Under the pieces are notes generated by a model. That model ran no database searches, was not told the origin of the DNA, and was given only the letters and a program-made list of their open reading frames with translations. A DNA stretch of 35,930 bases from Marivivens sp. (GTDB lineage: Bacteria; Pseudomonadota; Alphaproteobacteria; Rhodobacterales; Rhodobacteraceae), in NCBI GenBank assembly GCA_024642185.1, contig JAHEBR010000003.1, forward strand, positions 1 through 35,930, in the 5' to 3' direction. The stretch's first letter is position 1; the number at the start of each line of letters is the position of its first letter. Below are positions 1 to 7,707 of the stretch, piece by piece. The translations under genes and the position numbers were made by a program.

Positions 1-1009
1 AGCAGCGGCCCAGGACGATATCCTGGACCTCTTCAAACCCCGCAGCACTCGCGTATTGCTCGACGAGCCGCGCCGCCATGGCATCCTGTTGCTTGTGGTA
101 GCTCGGCTGAGACGAGAGCCACGCGATGATCAGCATCAGGATCACCGTCACGGCCCAAGTCCAATGCGGCTGGCCTTTGCGGGCGTGCATCGAGTTGAAG
201 AAGTGCCGGATCGAGACACCCATCAGGAAAATGAGCGAAGCTATGAGCCAGTTCCACTCTGTCGCGAAGGCCAGCGGATAGTGGTTGGACAGCATCAGGA
301 AGATCACCGGCAGGGTCAGATAGTTGTTATGGGTCGACCGCTGCTTGGCGATCTTGCCATATTTCGGGTCGGGTTTGCGGCCCGCGATCAGATCGGCCAC
401 CACGATCTTCTGGTTGGGGATGATGATGAAGAACACGTTGGCCGACATGATCGTCGCGGTAAAAGCGCCAAGGTGCAAAAGCGCGGCGCGGCCCGAGAAG
501 ACGTTGGTGTAGAAGAGCGCCATGCCGACGAGGACGACGAAGAGGGCGACCATCAGGGCGGTCTGGTTGGCGTTCACGAAGGTCTTGCAGAGCTGGTTGT
601 AGACGATCCAGCCGAAAGCCAGCGAAGCCATCGAGATCGCGGCGCCCTGCCAGACCGGGATATCCAGAACCTCGGGGTCGATCAGGAAGAGCTCGCCGCC
701 GAGGTAGTAAACGAGAAAGAGAAGCGCGAAGCCCGAGAGCCACGTCATGTAGCTCTCCCATTTGAACCAGACGAGGCCGCTCGGCATATTCTCGGGGGCC
801 ACAAGGTATTTCTGGATGTGATAGAAGCCGCCGCCGTGGACCTGCCATTCCTCACCGTCCGCGCCCGTCTCGAGGTCGCGATCACGATGCAGGCCGAGAT
901 CGAGCGCGATGAAATAGAACGACGAGCCGATCCAGGCAATCGCGGTGATGACATGGAGCCAGCGGACCGAAAACTCCACCCACTCCATCAACAGAACGGC
1001 ATCATACAT
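1..1009 (-). CDS. puuD: Urate hydroxylase PuuD-type membrane protein, truncated at the window edge
   Basis: Minus-strand frame from ATG at 1009 reads MYDAVLLMEWVEFSVRWLHVITAIAWIGSSFYFIALDLGL...HVHGGGFYHIQKYLVAPENMPSGLVWFKWESY and stays open to base 1. It is absent from the ORF track because it has no stop in the window. Characteristic PuuD N-terminal membrane domain, next to other urate-pathway genes. Confidence 0.9.
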   Translation of the reverse strand, partial: MYDAVLLMEWVEFSVRWLHVITAIAWIGSSFYFIALDLGLHRDRDLETGADGEEWQVHGGGFYHIQKYLVAPENMPSGLVWFKWESYMTWLSGFALLFLVYYLGGELFLIDPEVLDIPVWQGAAISMASLAFGWIVYNQLCKTFVNANQTALMVALFVVLVGMALFYTNVFSGRAALLHLGAFTATIMSANVFFIIIPNQKIVVADLIAGRKPDPKYGKIAKQRSTHNNYLTLPVIFLMLSNHYPLAFATEWNWLIASLIFLMGVSIRHFFNSMHARKGQPHWTWAVTVILMLIIAWLSSQPSYHKQQDAMAARLVEQYASAAGFEEVQDIVLGRC

Positions 1010-1057
1010 CCCAAGTCCCTCCGACTATTTGGGAGGAGGCTATACCGGCGGCGATTT

Positions 1058-1076
1058 ATTTGTTAATCCGTCAAAT
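1058..1076. promoter_or_regulatory. Candidate LysR-type operator ATTTG-N9-CAAAT
   Basis: Perfect 5-bp inverted repeat ATTTGttaatccgtCAAAT containing a T-N11-A core, in the intergenic region between divergent puuD and the LysR gene. Confidence 0.5.
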
Positions 1077-1105
1077 GCCTCAACACTTTCAAGGTCTGCC
1101 GAATA

Positions 1106-2038
1106 ATGGCCTATGTCGCCAACATCCGAATGTTCGTCCGTGTCTACGAGCTTGGCAGCATGAGCGCCGCCGCCCGCGACCAGCGGACATCGCCCGCCGT
1201 GGCCTCGGCACGGATTGGCGAGCTTGAGAAACACCTCGGCCTGCGCCTGTTCAACCGCACCACCCGAAGCCTTCAGCCCACAGAGAACGGCCGCATTTTC
1301 TATGAAGGCGCCCGCAAGATACTCGATGCCATTGAAGAAGCCGAATCCGCGGTCGCCCAGACCGCCCAAAATCCGCGTGGCACTGTCTATATCGCTGCCC
1401 CCCTTGGTGTAGGCCGGCGGTTCATCGCGCCCCACGTTCCCGCCTTCAAGGACGCTTATCCCCAGATCGACGTGCGCCTGCGCCTGTCTGATCGCAAGAT
1501 CGACGTGGTCGCCGAGGGCCTCGATCTGGCGTTTCACCTCGGCAGGCTCGAAGACTCCACTCTCAAGGTCCGGCAGGTGGCCGAATGTGCGCGCGTCCTT
1601 TGCGCGGCCCCGGCCTATATCGAGCGGCGCGGTAACCCGGTTGACGGCGAAGCCCTGATCCGCGACCGGCACGAATGCCTCAACCTGCGCTTTCCGGGCG
1701 CGACCGAGTTTCGTTGGGCCCTACAGACCCCGACCGGCACCGAGAGCTTCGACATCTCGGGCCCCTTTGAGTCTGACGATGGCGATGTGTTGACGGGCTG
1801 GGCGCTTGGAGGGCGCGGCATCGTGATGAAGCCAATTTTCGAGGTCGCCGACTATTTGCGCGATGGTCGGCTTGTGCCCGTCGCCACCTCGACGCCGCCT
1901 TTGCCTACGCAACTATCGTGCTTGACCCAACACCGTCGCCTGCGTGACCCAAAGATCCGCCTGTTCACCGATTTCATCATCAGCCGGATGCGCACGGATA
2001 TGGCGGCGCAGACGGAGGGGCTTCAGCTGCCCCTGTAG
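1106..2038 (+). CDS. LysR family transcriptional regulator
   Basis: 310 aa with N-terminal winged HTH (MRMFVRVYELGSMSAAARDQRTSPAVASARIGELEKHLGLRLFNRTTRSLQPTENG-like) and substrate-binding domain; divergent from puuD. Confidence 0.93.
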   Translation: MAYVANIRMFVRVYELGSMSAAARDQRTSPAVASARIGELEKHLGLRLFNRTTRSLQPTENGRIFYEGARKILDAIEEAESAVAQTAQNPRGTVYIAAPLGVGRRFIAPHVPAFKDAYPQIDVRLRLSDRKIDVVAEGLDLAFHLGRLEDSTLKVRQVAECARVLCAAPAYIERRGNPVDGEALIRDRHECLNLRFPGATEFRWALQTPTGTESFDISGPFESDDGDVLTGWALGGRGIVMKPIFEVADYLRDGRLVPVATSTPPLPTQLSCLTQHRRLRDPKIRLFTDFIISRMRTDMAAQTEGLQLPL

Positions 2039-2382
2039 GTCGACATTCCGAAGGGCGAGAGCAAGAGCGGCACGTGATAGTGCGACTCCGGATCCGAAAT
2101 GCCGAAACGGATCGGCACTTCGTCGAGGAACAAAGGCTCGGCTCCGGCCTGACCCGTAGCGCGAAGATAGTCGCCAGCCTTAAACACGAGCTCATAAACG
2201 CCGGTCGCAAACTTGCCCTTCGGCAGGATCGGGCTGTCGGTGCGGCCGTCCTCGTTTGTCATCGCCTCGGCGATTTTCTTATGGCTGTTGCCACTGACCC
2301 GGTAGAGCGCGATGGCCAGCCCTGCGGCCGGAAGGCCACGCGCGGTATCGAGAACATGGGTGGTGAGAAATCCCTCTGACAT
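2023..2382 (-). CDS. uraH: 5-hydroxyisourate hydrolase (transthyretin-like)
   Basis: MSEGFLTTHVLDTARGLPAAGLAIALYRV...ESHYHVPLLLSPFGMSTYRGS; the C-terminal YRGS signature is diagnostic. ORF extends to 2409 but MSEGF is the likely start. 3' end overlaps the LysR gene by 16 bp. Confidence 0.95.
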   Translation of the reverse strand: MSEGFLTTHVLDTARGLPAAGLAIALYRVSGNSHKKIAEAMTNEDGRTDSPILPKGKFATGVYELVFKAGDYLRATGQAGAEPLFLDEVPIRFGISDPESHYHVPLLLSPFGMSTYRGS

Positions 2383-2422
2383 CGGCTCCTCCGGTTTGGC
2401 CACGGCCATACTGCGCGAAACT

Positions 2423-2460
2423 GTCGCCTTTGGCGACTAGCGCAAAGCAAGACAGGTCTT
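2423..2460. promoter_or_regulatory. Palindrome-rich divergent control region between uraH and puuE
   Basis: GTCGCC-ttt-GGCGAC (2423-2437), CTTTG-N10-CAAAG (2428-2447) and AAGAC-ag-GTCTT (2449-2460). Confidence 0.45.
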
Positions 2461-2471
2461 TACTGGATTTT

Positions 2472-2501
2472 TTGATAATCAGCCTGCGATTTTGCTATAT
2501 T
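2472..2501 (+). promoter_or_regulatory. Candidate sigma70-like promoter for puuE operon
   Basis: TTGATA (2472-2477), 18-nt spacer, TATATT (2496-2501), about 30 bp upstream of the puuE start. Confidence 0.5.
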
Positions 2502-2531
2502 AACGATGCAATTAAGGCTCCGGAGCTTCAG

Positions 2532-3944
2532 ATGCAGCGCTATCCCCGCAACATGATCGGCTATGGCGCCAATCCGCCCGATGCCGCTTGGCCCGGTGGC
2601 GCCAAGATCGCGGTGAGCCTTGTCCTCAACTACGAAGAGGGTGGTGAGAACAACGTCCTGCATGGCGACGCGGCTTCCGAGGCATTCCTCTCAGATATCC
2701 CCGGCGCCGCGCCTTGGCCGGGGCAGCGCCACTGGAACATGGAGTCGATCTACGAATACGGCGCCCGCGCCGGGTTCTGGCGGCTGCATCGCCTGTTCAC
2801 CTCGATGGACATTCCGGTGACGGTCTATGGCGTTGCCACGGCGCTCGCCCGCTCGCCCGAGCAGGTCGCCGCGATGAAGGCCGCCGATTGGGAAATCGCC
2901 AGCCACGGCCTCAAGTGGGTCGAACACAAGGATATGCCCGAGGACGAAGAGCGCCGGCAGATTGCCGAAGCGGTCCGGCTCCATACCGAGGTTGTGGGCT
3001 CCCGCCCGACCGGCTGGTATACGGGGCGCTGTTCGGTCAATACCATGCGGCTTACTGCCGAGGCGGGATTCGACTGGATCTCCGACACCTATGACGACGA
3101 TCTGCCCTACTGGACCCCGGCGGGCGATCGCGACCAATTGGTGATCCCCTACACGTTAGAGGCCAACGATATGCGCTTTGCCACAGCGCCGGGCTATATC
3201 GAGGGCGAACAGTTCTTCACCTATCTCAAGGACGCCTTCGACGAGCTATACCGTGAAGGCGGCGAGGGGCAGGCCAAGATGATGTCGGTCGGTCTCCATT
3301 GCCGGCTGATTGGGCGGCCCGGCAAGATCGCGGGCCTGCGCCGGTTCCTCGACTACGCGAAGGGGCATGAAGGCGTCTGGTTCCCGCGCCGGATCGACAT
3401 TGCCCGCCATTGGGCCGCAATGCACCCGCCGGTGCGCCGCACCCGCCCAAGCCAGATGGCGCAGGCGGAGTTTGTCAAAGCCTATGGCGGCATCTTCGAG
3501 CACTCCGCCTGGATTGCAGAACGCGCCTTTGATCTGGAGCTTGGCCCCGCGCATGACACCGCTCTTGGTTTGCACAATGCCCTGTGCCGGATGTTCCGCT
3601 CTGCCAGCGAAGCCGAGCGCCTTGGCGTTCTGACTGCACACCCCGACCTTGCCGGAAAGTTGGCGCAGGCCAAGCGGCTGACCGCGGAATCGACCTCCGA
3701 GCAATCGGGCGCCGGCCTCAACGCGCTGACCGACGACGAGCGCGAGACCTTCACCCGCCTTAACGGCGACTACGTTGCCAAGCACGGCTTCCCGTTCATC
3801 ATCGCCGTGCGCGATCACACCAAGGCCTCGATCCTCGACGCCTTCCACCGCCGGATCGGCAACGACCGCGCCACCGAATTTGCCGAGGCCTGTCGTCAGG
3901 TTGAACGCATCGCCGAATTTCGCCTGAAGGACATCCTGCCGTGA
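2532..3944 (+). CDS. puuE-uraD: Fused PuuE-type allantoinase and 2-oxo-4-hydroxy-4-carboxy-5-ureidoimidazoline (OHCU) decarboxylase
   Basis: N-terminal polysaccharide-deacetylase-like allantoinase (MQRYPRNMIGYGANPPDAAWPGGAKIAVSLVLNYEEGGE...SVNTMRLTAEAGFDWISDTYDDDLPYW) followed by an OHCU decarboxylase domain (FVKAYGGIFEHSAWIAERAF...LTAHPDLAGKLA...TSEQSGAGLNALTDDE...GFPFIIAVRDHTKASILDAF). ATG at 2532 has GGAG upstream. Confidence 0.93.
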   Translation: MQRYPRNMIGYGANPPDAAWPGGAKIAVSLVLNYEEGGENNVLHGDAASEAFLSDIPGAAPWPGQRHWNMESIYEYGARAGFWRLHRLFTSMDIPVTVYGVATALARSPEQVAAMKAADWEIASHGLKWVEHKDMPEDEERRQIAEAVRLHTEVVGSRPTGWYTGRCSVNTMRLTAEAGFDWISDTYDDDLPYWTPAGDRDQLVIPYTLEANDMRFATAPGYIEGEQFFTYLKDAFDELYREGGEGQAKMMSVGLHCRLIGRPGKIAGLRRFLDYAKGHEGVWFPRRIDIARHWAAMHPPVRRTRPSQMAQAEFVKAYGGIFEHSAWIAERAFDLELGPAHDTALGLHNALCRMFRSASEAERLGVLTAHPDLAGKLAQAKRLTAESTSEQSGAGLNALTDDERETFTRLNGDYVAKHGFPFIIAVRDHTKASILDAFHRRIGNDRATEFAEACRQVERIAEFRLKDILP

Positions 3945-4762
3945 ACACCTATGCCTTCCCTCCCGGCGGCATGCCCGACCTTTCCGACGACCCGGCGGCC
4001 GCGGGCTCTATCTTCACGACTGCCTACGCCTTCATCCCCGGCTCGACGATGCGCGATATCGTGGCGAGCCTTCTGCCCGGCTGGACCAAGACCCGCGCCT
4101 GGATCCTTGCGCGCCCGCTGACCGGCTTTGCCGAAACCTTCGCGCAATATGCCGTCGAGGTGGAACCGGGCGGCGGCAGCGACGCGCCCGAACCGGATGT
4201 TGGCGCCGAGGCAGGCATCTTTGTGGCCTCTGGCGAGATGATGCTTGATCTCGATGGTGTCACCCACGCCCTAACGGCGGGCGGTTATGCCTATATCCCG
4301 CCGGGGCGGAAATGGCGGCTGCACAATCCCGGCCACACCGACCTCAAATTCCACTGGATCCGCAAACGCTGGCAGCCCGCCGAAGGTCTGACCCCGCCCG
4401 ATCCGATCTTTGCCAACGACGCGACCACGCCGTTCAACCATATGCCCGGCACCGACAAATGGGCGACCCAGCGCTTCGCGAGCCCCTCCGACCTGCGCCA
4501 CGACATGCACATCAATATCGTGACCTTTCAGCCCGGCGGCCGCATCCCCTTTGCCGAGACCCACATTATGGAGCATGGGCTCTATGTGCTTGAAGGCACG
4601 GCGGAATACCTGCTGAACGACCGCTGGCACAGTGTTCAGGCGGGCGATTTCATGTGGCTTCGGGCTTGGTGCCCGCAGGCCTGTATCGCCACCGGACAGG
4701 GGCCATTCCGCTATCTTCTCTACAAGGACGTCAACCGCCACCCGGAGCTCGTCCTGCCGTGA
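3941..4762 (+). CDS. (S)-ureidoglycine aminohydrolase, bicupin
   Basis: 273 aa cupin protein (FAQYAVEVEPGGGSDAPEPDVGAEAGIFVASGEMMLDLDG...HIMEHGLYVLEGTAEYLLNDRWHSVQAGDFMWLRAWCPQACIATG); ATGA-type overlap with the upstream CDS. Confidence 0.9.
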   Translation: MNTYAFPPGGMPDLSDDPAAAGSIFTTAYAFIPGSTMRDIVASLLPGWTKTRAWILARPLTGFAETFAQYAVEVEPGGGSDAPEPDVGAEAGIFVASGEMMLDLDGVTHALTAGGYAYIPPGRKWRLHNPGHTDLKFHWIRKRWQPAEGLTPPDPIFANDATTPFNHMPGTDKWATQRFASPSDLRHDMHINIVTFQPGGRIPFAETHIMEHGLYVLEGTAEYLLNDRWHSVQAGDFMWLRAWCPQACIATGQGPFRYLLYKDVNRHPELVLP

Positions 4763-5244
4763 AGACGATTGTCGCCAAGCCGCTGACAGACGAGGCCTTC
4801 GCCCCCTTCGGCGATGTGCTTCATGCGTCGGGTTCGCCGGACAAGATGATCAATCAGGGCCTCTGTGGCCGCCACCACGACCGCGCCAGAATGGACTTTG
4901 GCCCCGATGGTCGCGCCGGTATCTCGATTTTCAACGCTGAAAAGCGCGACCTTCCCTATACCCTTGATCTCGTCGAACGGCATCCGGAAGGCTCCCAAGC
5001 CTTCATCCCGATGAGCCTCGAGCCGTTTCTGGTGATCGTCGCAGAGGATGATAGCGGAAAGCCGTCGAATATTCAGGCCTTCATCACCAGCCCCGGCCAA
5101 GGGATCAACCTTCTGCGCAACACCTGGCACGGGGTTCTGACCCCGCTTGGTGAACCGGGGCTTTTTGCCGTGATCGACAGGATCGGCGATACGCCCAACC
5201 TCGAAGAATTCCCGCTAGCACCAATTCTGGTGACAGCGGAATAA
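4759..5244 (+). CDS. allA: Ureidoglycolate lyase
   Basis: VKTIVAKPLTDEAFAPFGDVL...FIPMSLEPFLVIVAEDD...QGINLLRNTWHGVLTPL is AllA-like. GTG start in a GTGA overlap with the upstream stop. Confidence 0.9.
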   Translation: MKTIVAKPLTDEAFAPFGDVLHASGSPDKMINQGLCGRHHDRARMDFGPDGRAGISIFNAEKRDLPYTLDLVERHPEGSQAFIPMSLEPFLVIVAEDDSGKPSNIQAFITSPGQGINLLRNTWHGVLTPLGEPGLFAVIDRIGDTPNLEEFPLAPILVTAE

Positions 5245-5298
5245 ACGCAACCTGCCGCAAGAGCAGGACCTCTCGTCAACAAACAGGGAAATGGAACA

Positions 5299-6657
5299 AT
5301 GACAGACTCTTCAATCGGAACGCCGGAGCAGCTCCGCGATCCAAACTACACCCCGCCCATGGCCAAGGCTGTGCCGCTCGGCATCCAGCACGTTCTGGCC
5401 ATGTTCGTCTCCAACGTCACACCGGCCATTCTGGTTGCTGGTGCCGCCGGCATCGGCTTTGGCTCGGACCAGGGCGCCCTCGGCTTTCCGGACATGACCT
5501 ACATGATCCAGATGTCGATGCTGTTTGCCGGCATCGCGACGCTCTTTCAGACCATCGGTTTCGGCATGGTCGGCGCGCGTCTGCCGATCGTGCAGGGCAC
5601 CTCGTTTGCCTTCGTGCCGGTAATGATTCCGGCCGTGGCCGGCCTTGGCACCGCAGGCCTTGCAGGCCTGATGACCGGCGTCTTCCTCGGCGGCATCTTC
5701 CACTTCTGCCTTGGCTTCATTGTCGGACGGATCCGCTATGCCCTGCCGCCCTTGGTAACCGGCACGATCGTTCTGATGATCGGTCTTGCGCTCATCAAGG
5801 TCGGCATCCAGTACGCTGCGGGCGGCGTTCCCAAGATCGGCACCGAAGCCTACGGCAGCCTTGCCATGTGGACACCGGCGCTTGTCGTCATCTTCGTGAC
5901 GCTGGCGGTCAAGTTCTTCATGCGCGGCTTTGCGGCTGTGGCGGCTGTTCTGATCGGCATCATCGCGGGCTATATCGTGGCCTACCTGATGGGTCAGGTC
6001 AGCTTCGGCAACGTTGGCAAAGCCGCCGTGTTCGCAGCCCCCATGCCGTTCAAATACGGCTTTGAGCTGAACTGGGCGATCGTCATCGGCATGTGCTTCA
6101 TGGCCATCGTTTCGGCCATCGAGACCGTGGGCGACACCTCGGGCATCACCAAGGGTGGCGCGGGCCGTGAAGCGACCGACAAGGAAATCTCGGGCGCGAC
6201 CTTTGCTGACGGCCTTGGCACCGCCATCGCCGGCATCTTCGGTGGTCTGCCGAACACCTCGTTCAGCCAGAACGTTGGCCTTGTCGCCATGACCGGCGTC
6301 ATGAGCCGCCATGTCGTGACCATCGGCGCGATCTTTCTGATCGTCTGTGGGTTCATCCCCAAGATCGGCGCGATCATCAACACCGTTCCGATCAACGTTC
6401 TGGGTGGCGGCGTTATCGTCATGTTCGGCATGGTTGCGGCCAGCGGCATCAACATGCTGTCGGACGTGAAATGGAACCGCCGCAACATGGTCATCTTCGC
6501 GACCGCGCTTTCGGTTGGCTTCGGTCTGCAGCTCGAGCCCGGTGCGCTTCAGCACCTCGGCAAGACCATGCAGATCCTGATGACCTCGGGCCTTCTGCCG
6601 GCGGCGTTCATCACTGTCGTGCTGAACCTCATTCTGCCCGAAGATCTGGGCGAATAA
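5299..6657 (+). CDS. Uracil-xanthine/urate permease (NCS2 family)
   Basis: 452 aa polytopic protein with PLGIQHVLAMFVSNVTPAILVAGAAG, VQGTSFAFVPVM and FGGLPNTSFSQNVGLVAMTGVMSRHVV (NCS2 signature). Confidence 0.93.
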   Translation: MTDSSIGTPEQLRDPNYTPPMAKAVPLGIQHVLAMFVSNVTPAILVAGAAGIGFGSDQGALGFPDMTYMIQMSMLFAGIATLFQTIGFGMVGARLPIVQGTSFAFVPVMIPAVAGLGTAGLAGLMTGVFLGGIFHFCLGFIVGRIRYALPPLVTGTIVLMIGLALIKVGIQYAAGGVPKIGTEAYGSLAMWTPALVVIFVTLAVKFFMRGFAAVAAVLIGIIAGYIVAYLMGQVSFGNVGKAAVFAAPMPFKYGFELNWAIVIGMCFMAIVSAIETVGDTSGITKGGAGREATDKEISGATFADGLGTAIAGIFGGLPNTSFSQNVGLVAMTGVMSRHVVTIGAIFLIVCGFIPKIGAIINTVPINVLGGGVIVMFGMVAASGINMLSDVKWNRRNMVIFATALSVGFGLQLEPGALQHLGKTMQILMTSGLLPAAFITVVLNLILPEDLGE

Positions 6658-6680
6658 AGAAACCAACAGGTTTCCTCCCT

Positions 6681-6708
6681 GCCCCCGCAGAAATGCGGGG
6701 GCTTTTTT
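6681..6708 (+). terminator. Rho-independent terminator after NCS2 permease gene
   Basis: GCCCCCGCA-gaaa-TGCGGGGGC (9-bp perfect stem, 4-nt loop) followed by TTTTTT. Confidence 0.95.
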
Positions 6709-6756
6709 GTTTTGTTAACCTTGTTTCTGCAGCCTCTGCTCAGACGCGGAGGCAAG

Positions 6757-7626
6757 ATGTCGGGCACGGTCGCAATACTGCTGGCGCTACATCGGTCGCA
6801 GGGCCATTTGGGCGATCTGCTCGGAAGCCTCGCAGGCCAGCGTTATGGCGATTGGGCCGTTCACGCCGCGCTTGACGGCGAAGACGATGGCGCCGTGGCG
6901 ATGATCCAGGCCTTTGCAGACAAACAACCGCAGCGAACCATTCTGCAACCCGGGCCGTGCCGTGGCTTTGCCGCAAATTTTCTAGATCTCTTATCCAATG
7001 TCGGGCCGCAGGCAAAATTTGCGGCGTTCTGCGATCATGATGATGTTTGGATGCCCGACAAACTGGCCCGTGCGGTTGGAGCGCTTAGCCAGCTTCCATC
7101 GGACGAACCTGCGCTCTACGCCTCGCGCAGTATCGTGTGTGACGGCTGGCTATCCCCCATTGCCCTTTCACCACATCCAGATCTTTGGCAGGGATTTCGC
7201 GGCGCGCTGGCCCGCTCGATCGCAAGCGGCAATACTATGGTTTTGAACCGCGCCGGAATTGATCTCCTACAACAGGCGCGGGCTGATGGCGGAAGCCCTG
7301 CTTTTCACGATTGGTGGGCCTATCAACTTGTCAGCGGCGCTGGTGGCAATGTCGTTTTCGATCCGACACCCTCACTACTTTACAGGCAGCATGGCCGAAA
7401 CGTGCTGGGCTCATCGGTTACCTGGCAAGGCAAGCTGCGCCGCCTGCGGGCAATCCTGAACGGAGATCACCGTCGCTGGACCTCGGAGCAGACCGATGCG
7501 CTCTGGGCATCACGGCACAGGCTTCTGCCTGAAAACCAGCAGTTGCTTGATCAATTTCGCAAGACGCGGCCCAGCCGCCCGTTGGTCCGGCCCGGGCACG
7601 TCGCTCTTTCCACTACCGAAAAGTAA
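6757..7626 (+). CDS. Glycosyltransferase family 2 protein
   Basis: GTVAILLALHRSQGHLGDLLGSLAGQRYGDWAVHAALDGEDDG...FAAFCDHDDVWMPDKLARAV is GT-A, rhamnosyltransferase-like. ATG at 6757 preceded by GGAGG. Confidence 0.85.
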   Translation: MSGTVAILLALHRSQGHLGDLLGSLAGQRYGDWAVHAALDGEDDGAVAMIQAFADKQPQRTILQPGPCRGFAANFLDLLSNVGPQAKFAAFCDHDDVWMPDKLARAVGALSQLPSDEPALYASRSIVCDGWLSPIALSPHPDLWQGFRGALARSIASGNTMVLNRAGIDLLQQARADGGSPAFHDWWAYQLVSGAGGNVVFDPTPSLLYRQHGRNVLGSSVTWQGKLRRLRAILNGDHRRWTSEQTDALWASRHRLLPENQQLLDQFRKTRPSRPLVRPGHVALSTTEK

Positions 7627-7707
7627 ACGCTAGGAGCGCATCGCAAGGCACAGGTTTACCGGATCCCCTCAGGGTCATGACATCTTTCCCCGAATCCGGA
7701 ACCCGAC

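Noticed and set aside
56-1066. 336-aa plus-strand ORF
   Set aside because: Antisense to the clearly recognisable PuuD reading frame; charged low-similarity composition typical of high-GC shadow ORFs.
5311-6666. 451-aa minus-strand ORF covering the permease gene
   Set aside because: Exact antisense of the NCS2 permease; His/Asp/Arg/Gly-rich translation is a codon-bias artefact.
7623-7659. GTAAAC-N25-GTTTAC inverted repeat after the GT2 gene
   Set aside because: Six-base arms with a 25-nt spacer and no T-run; could be chance and is not a convincing terminator.
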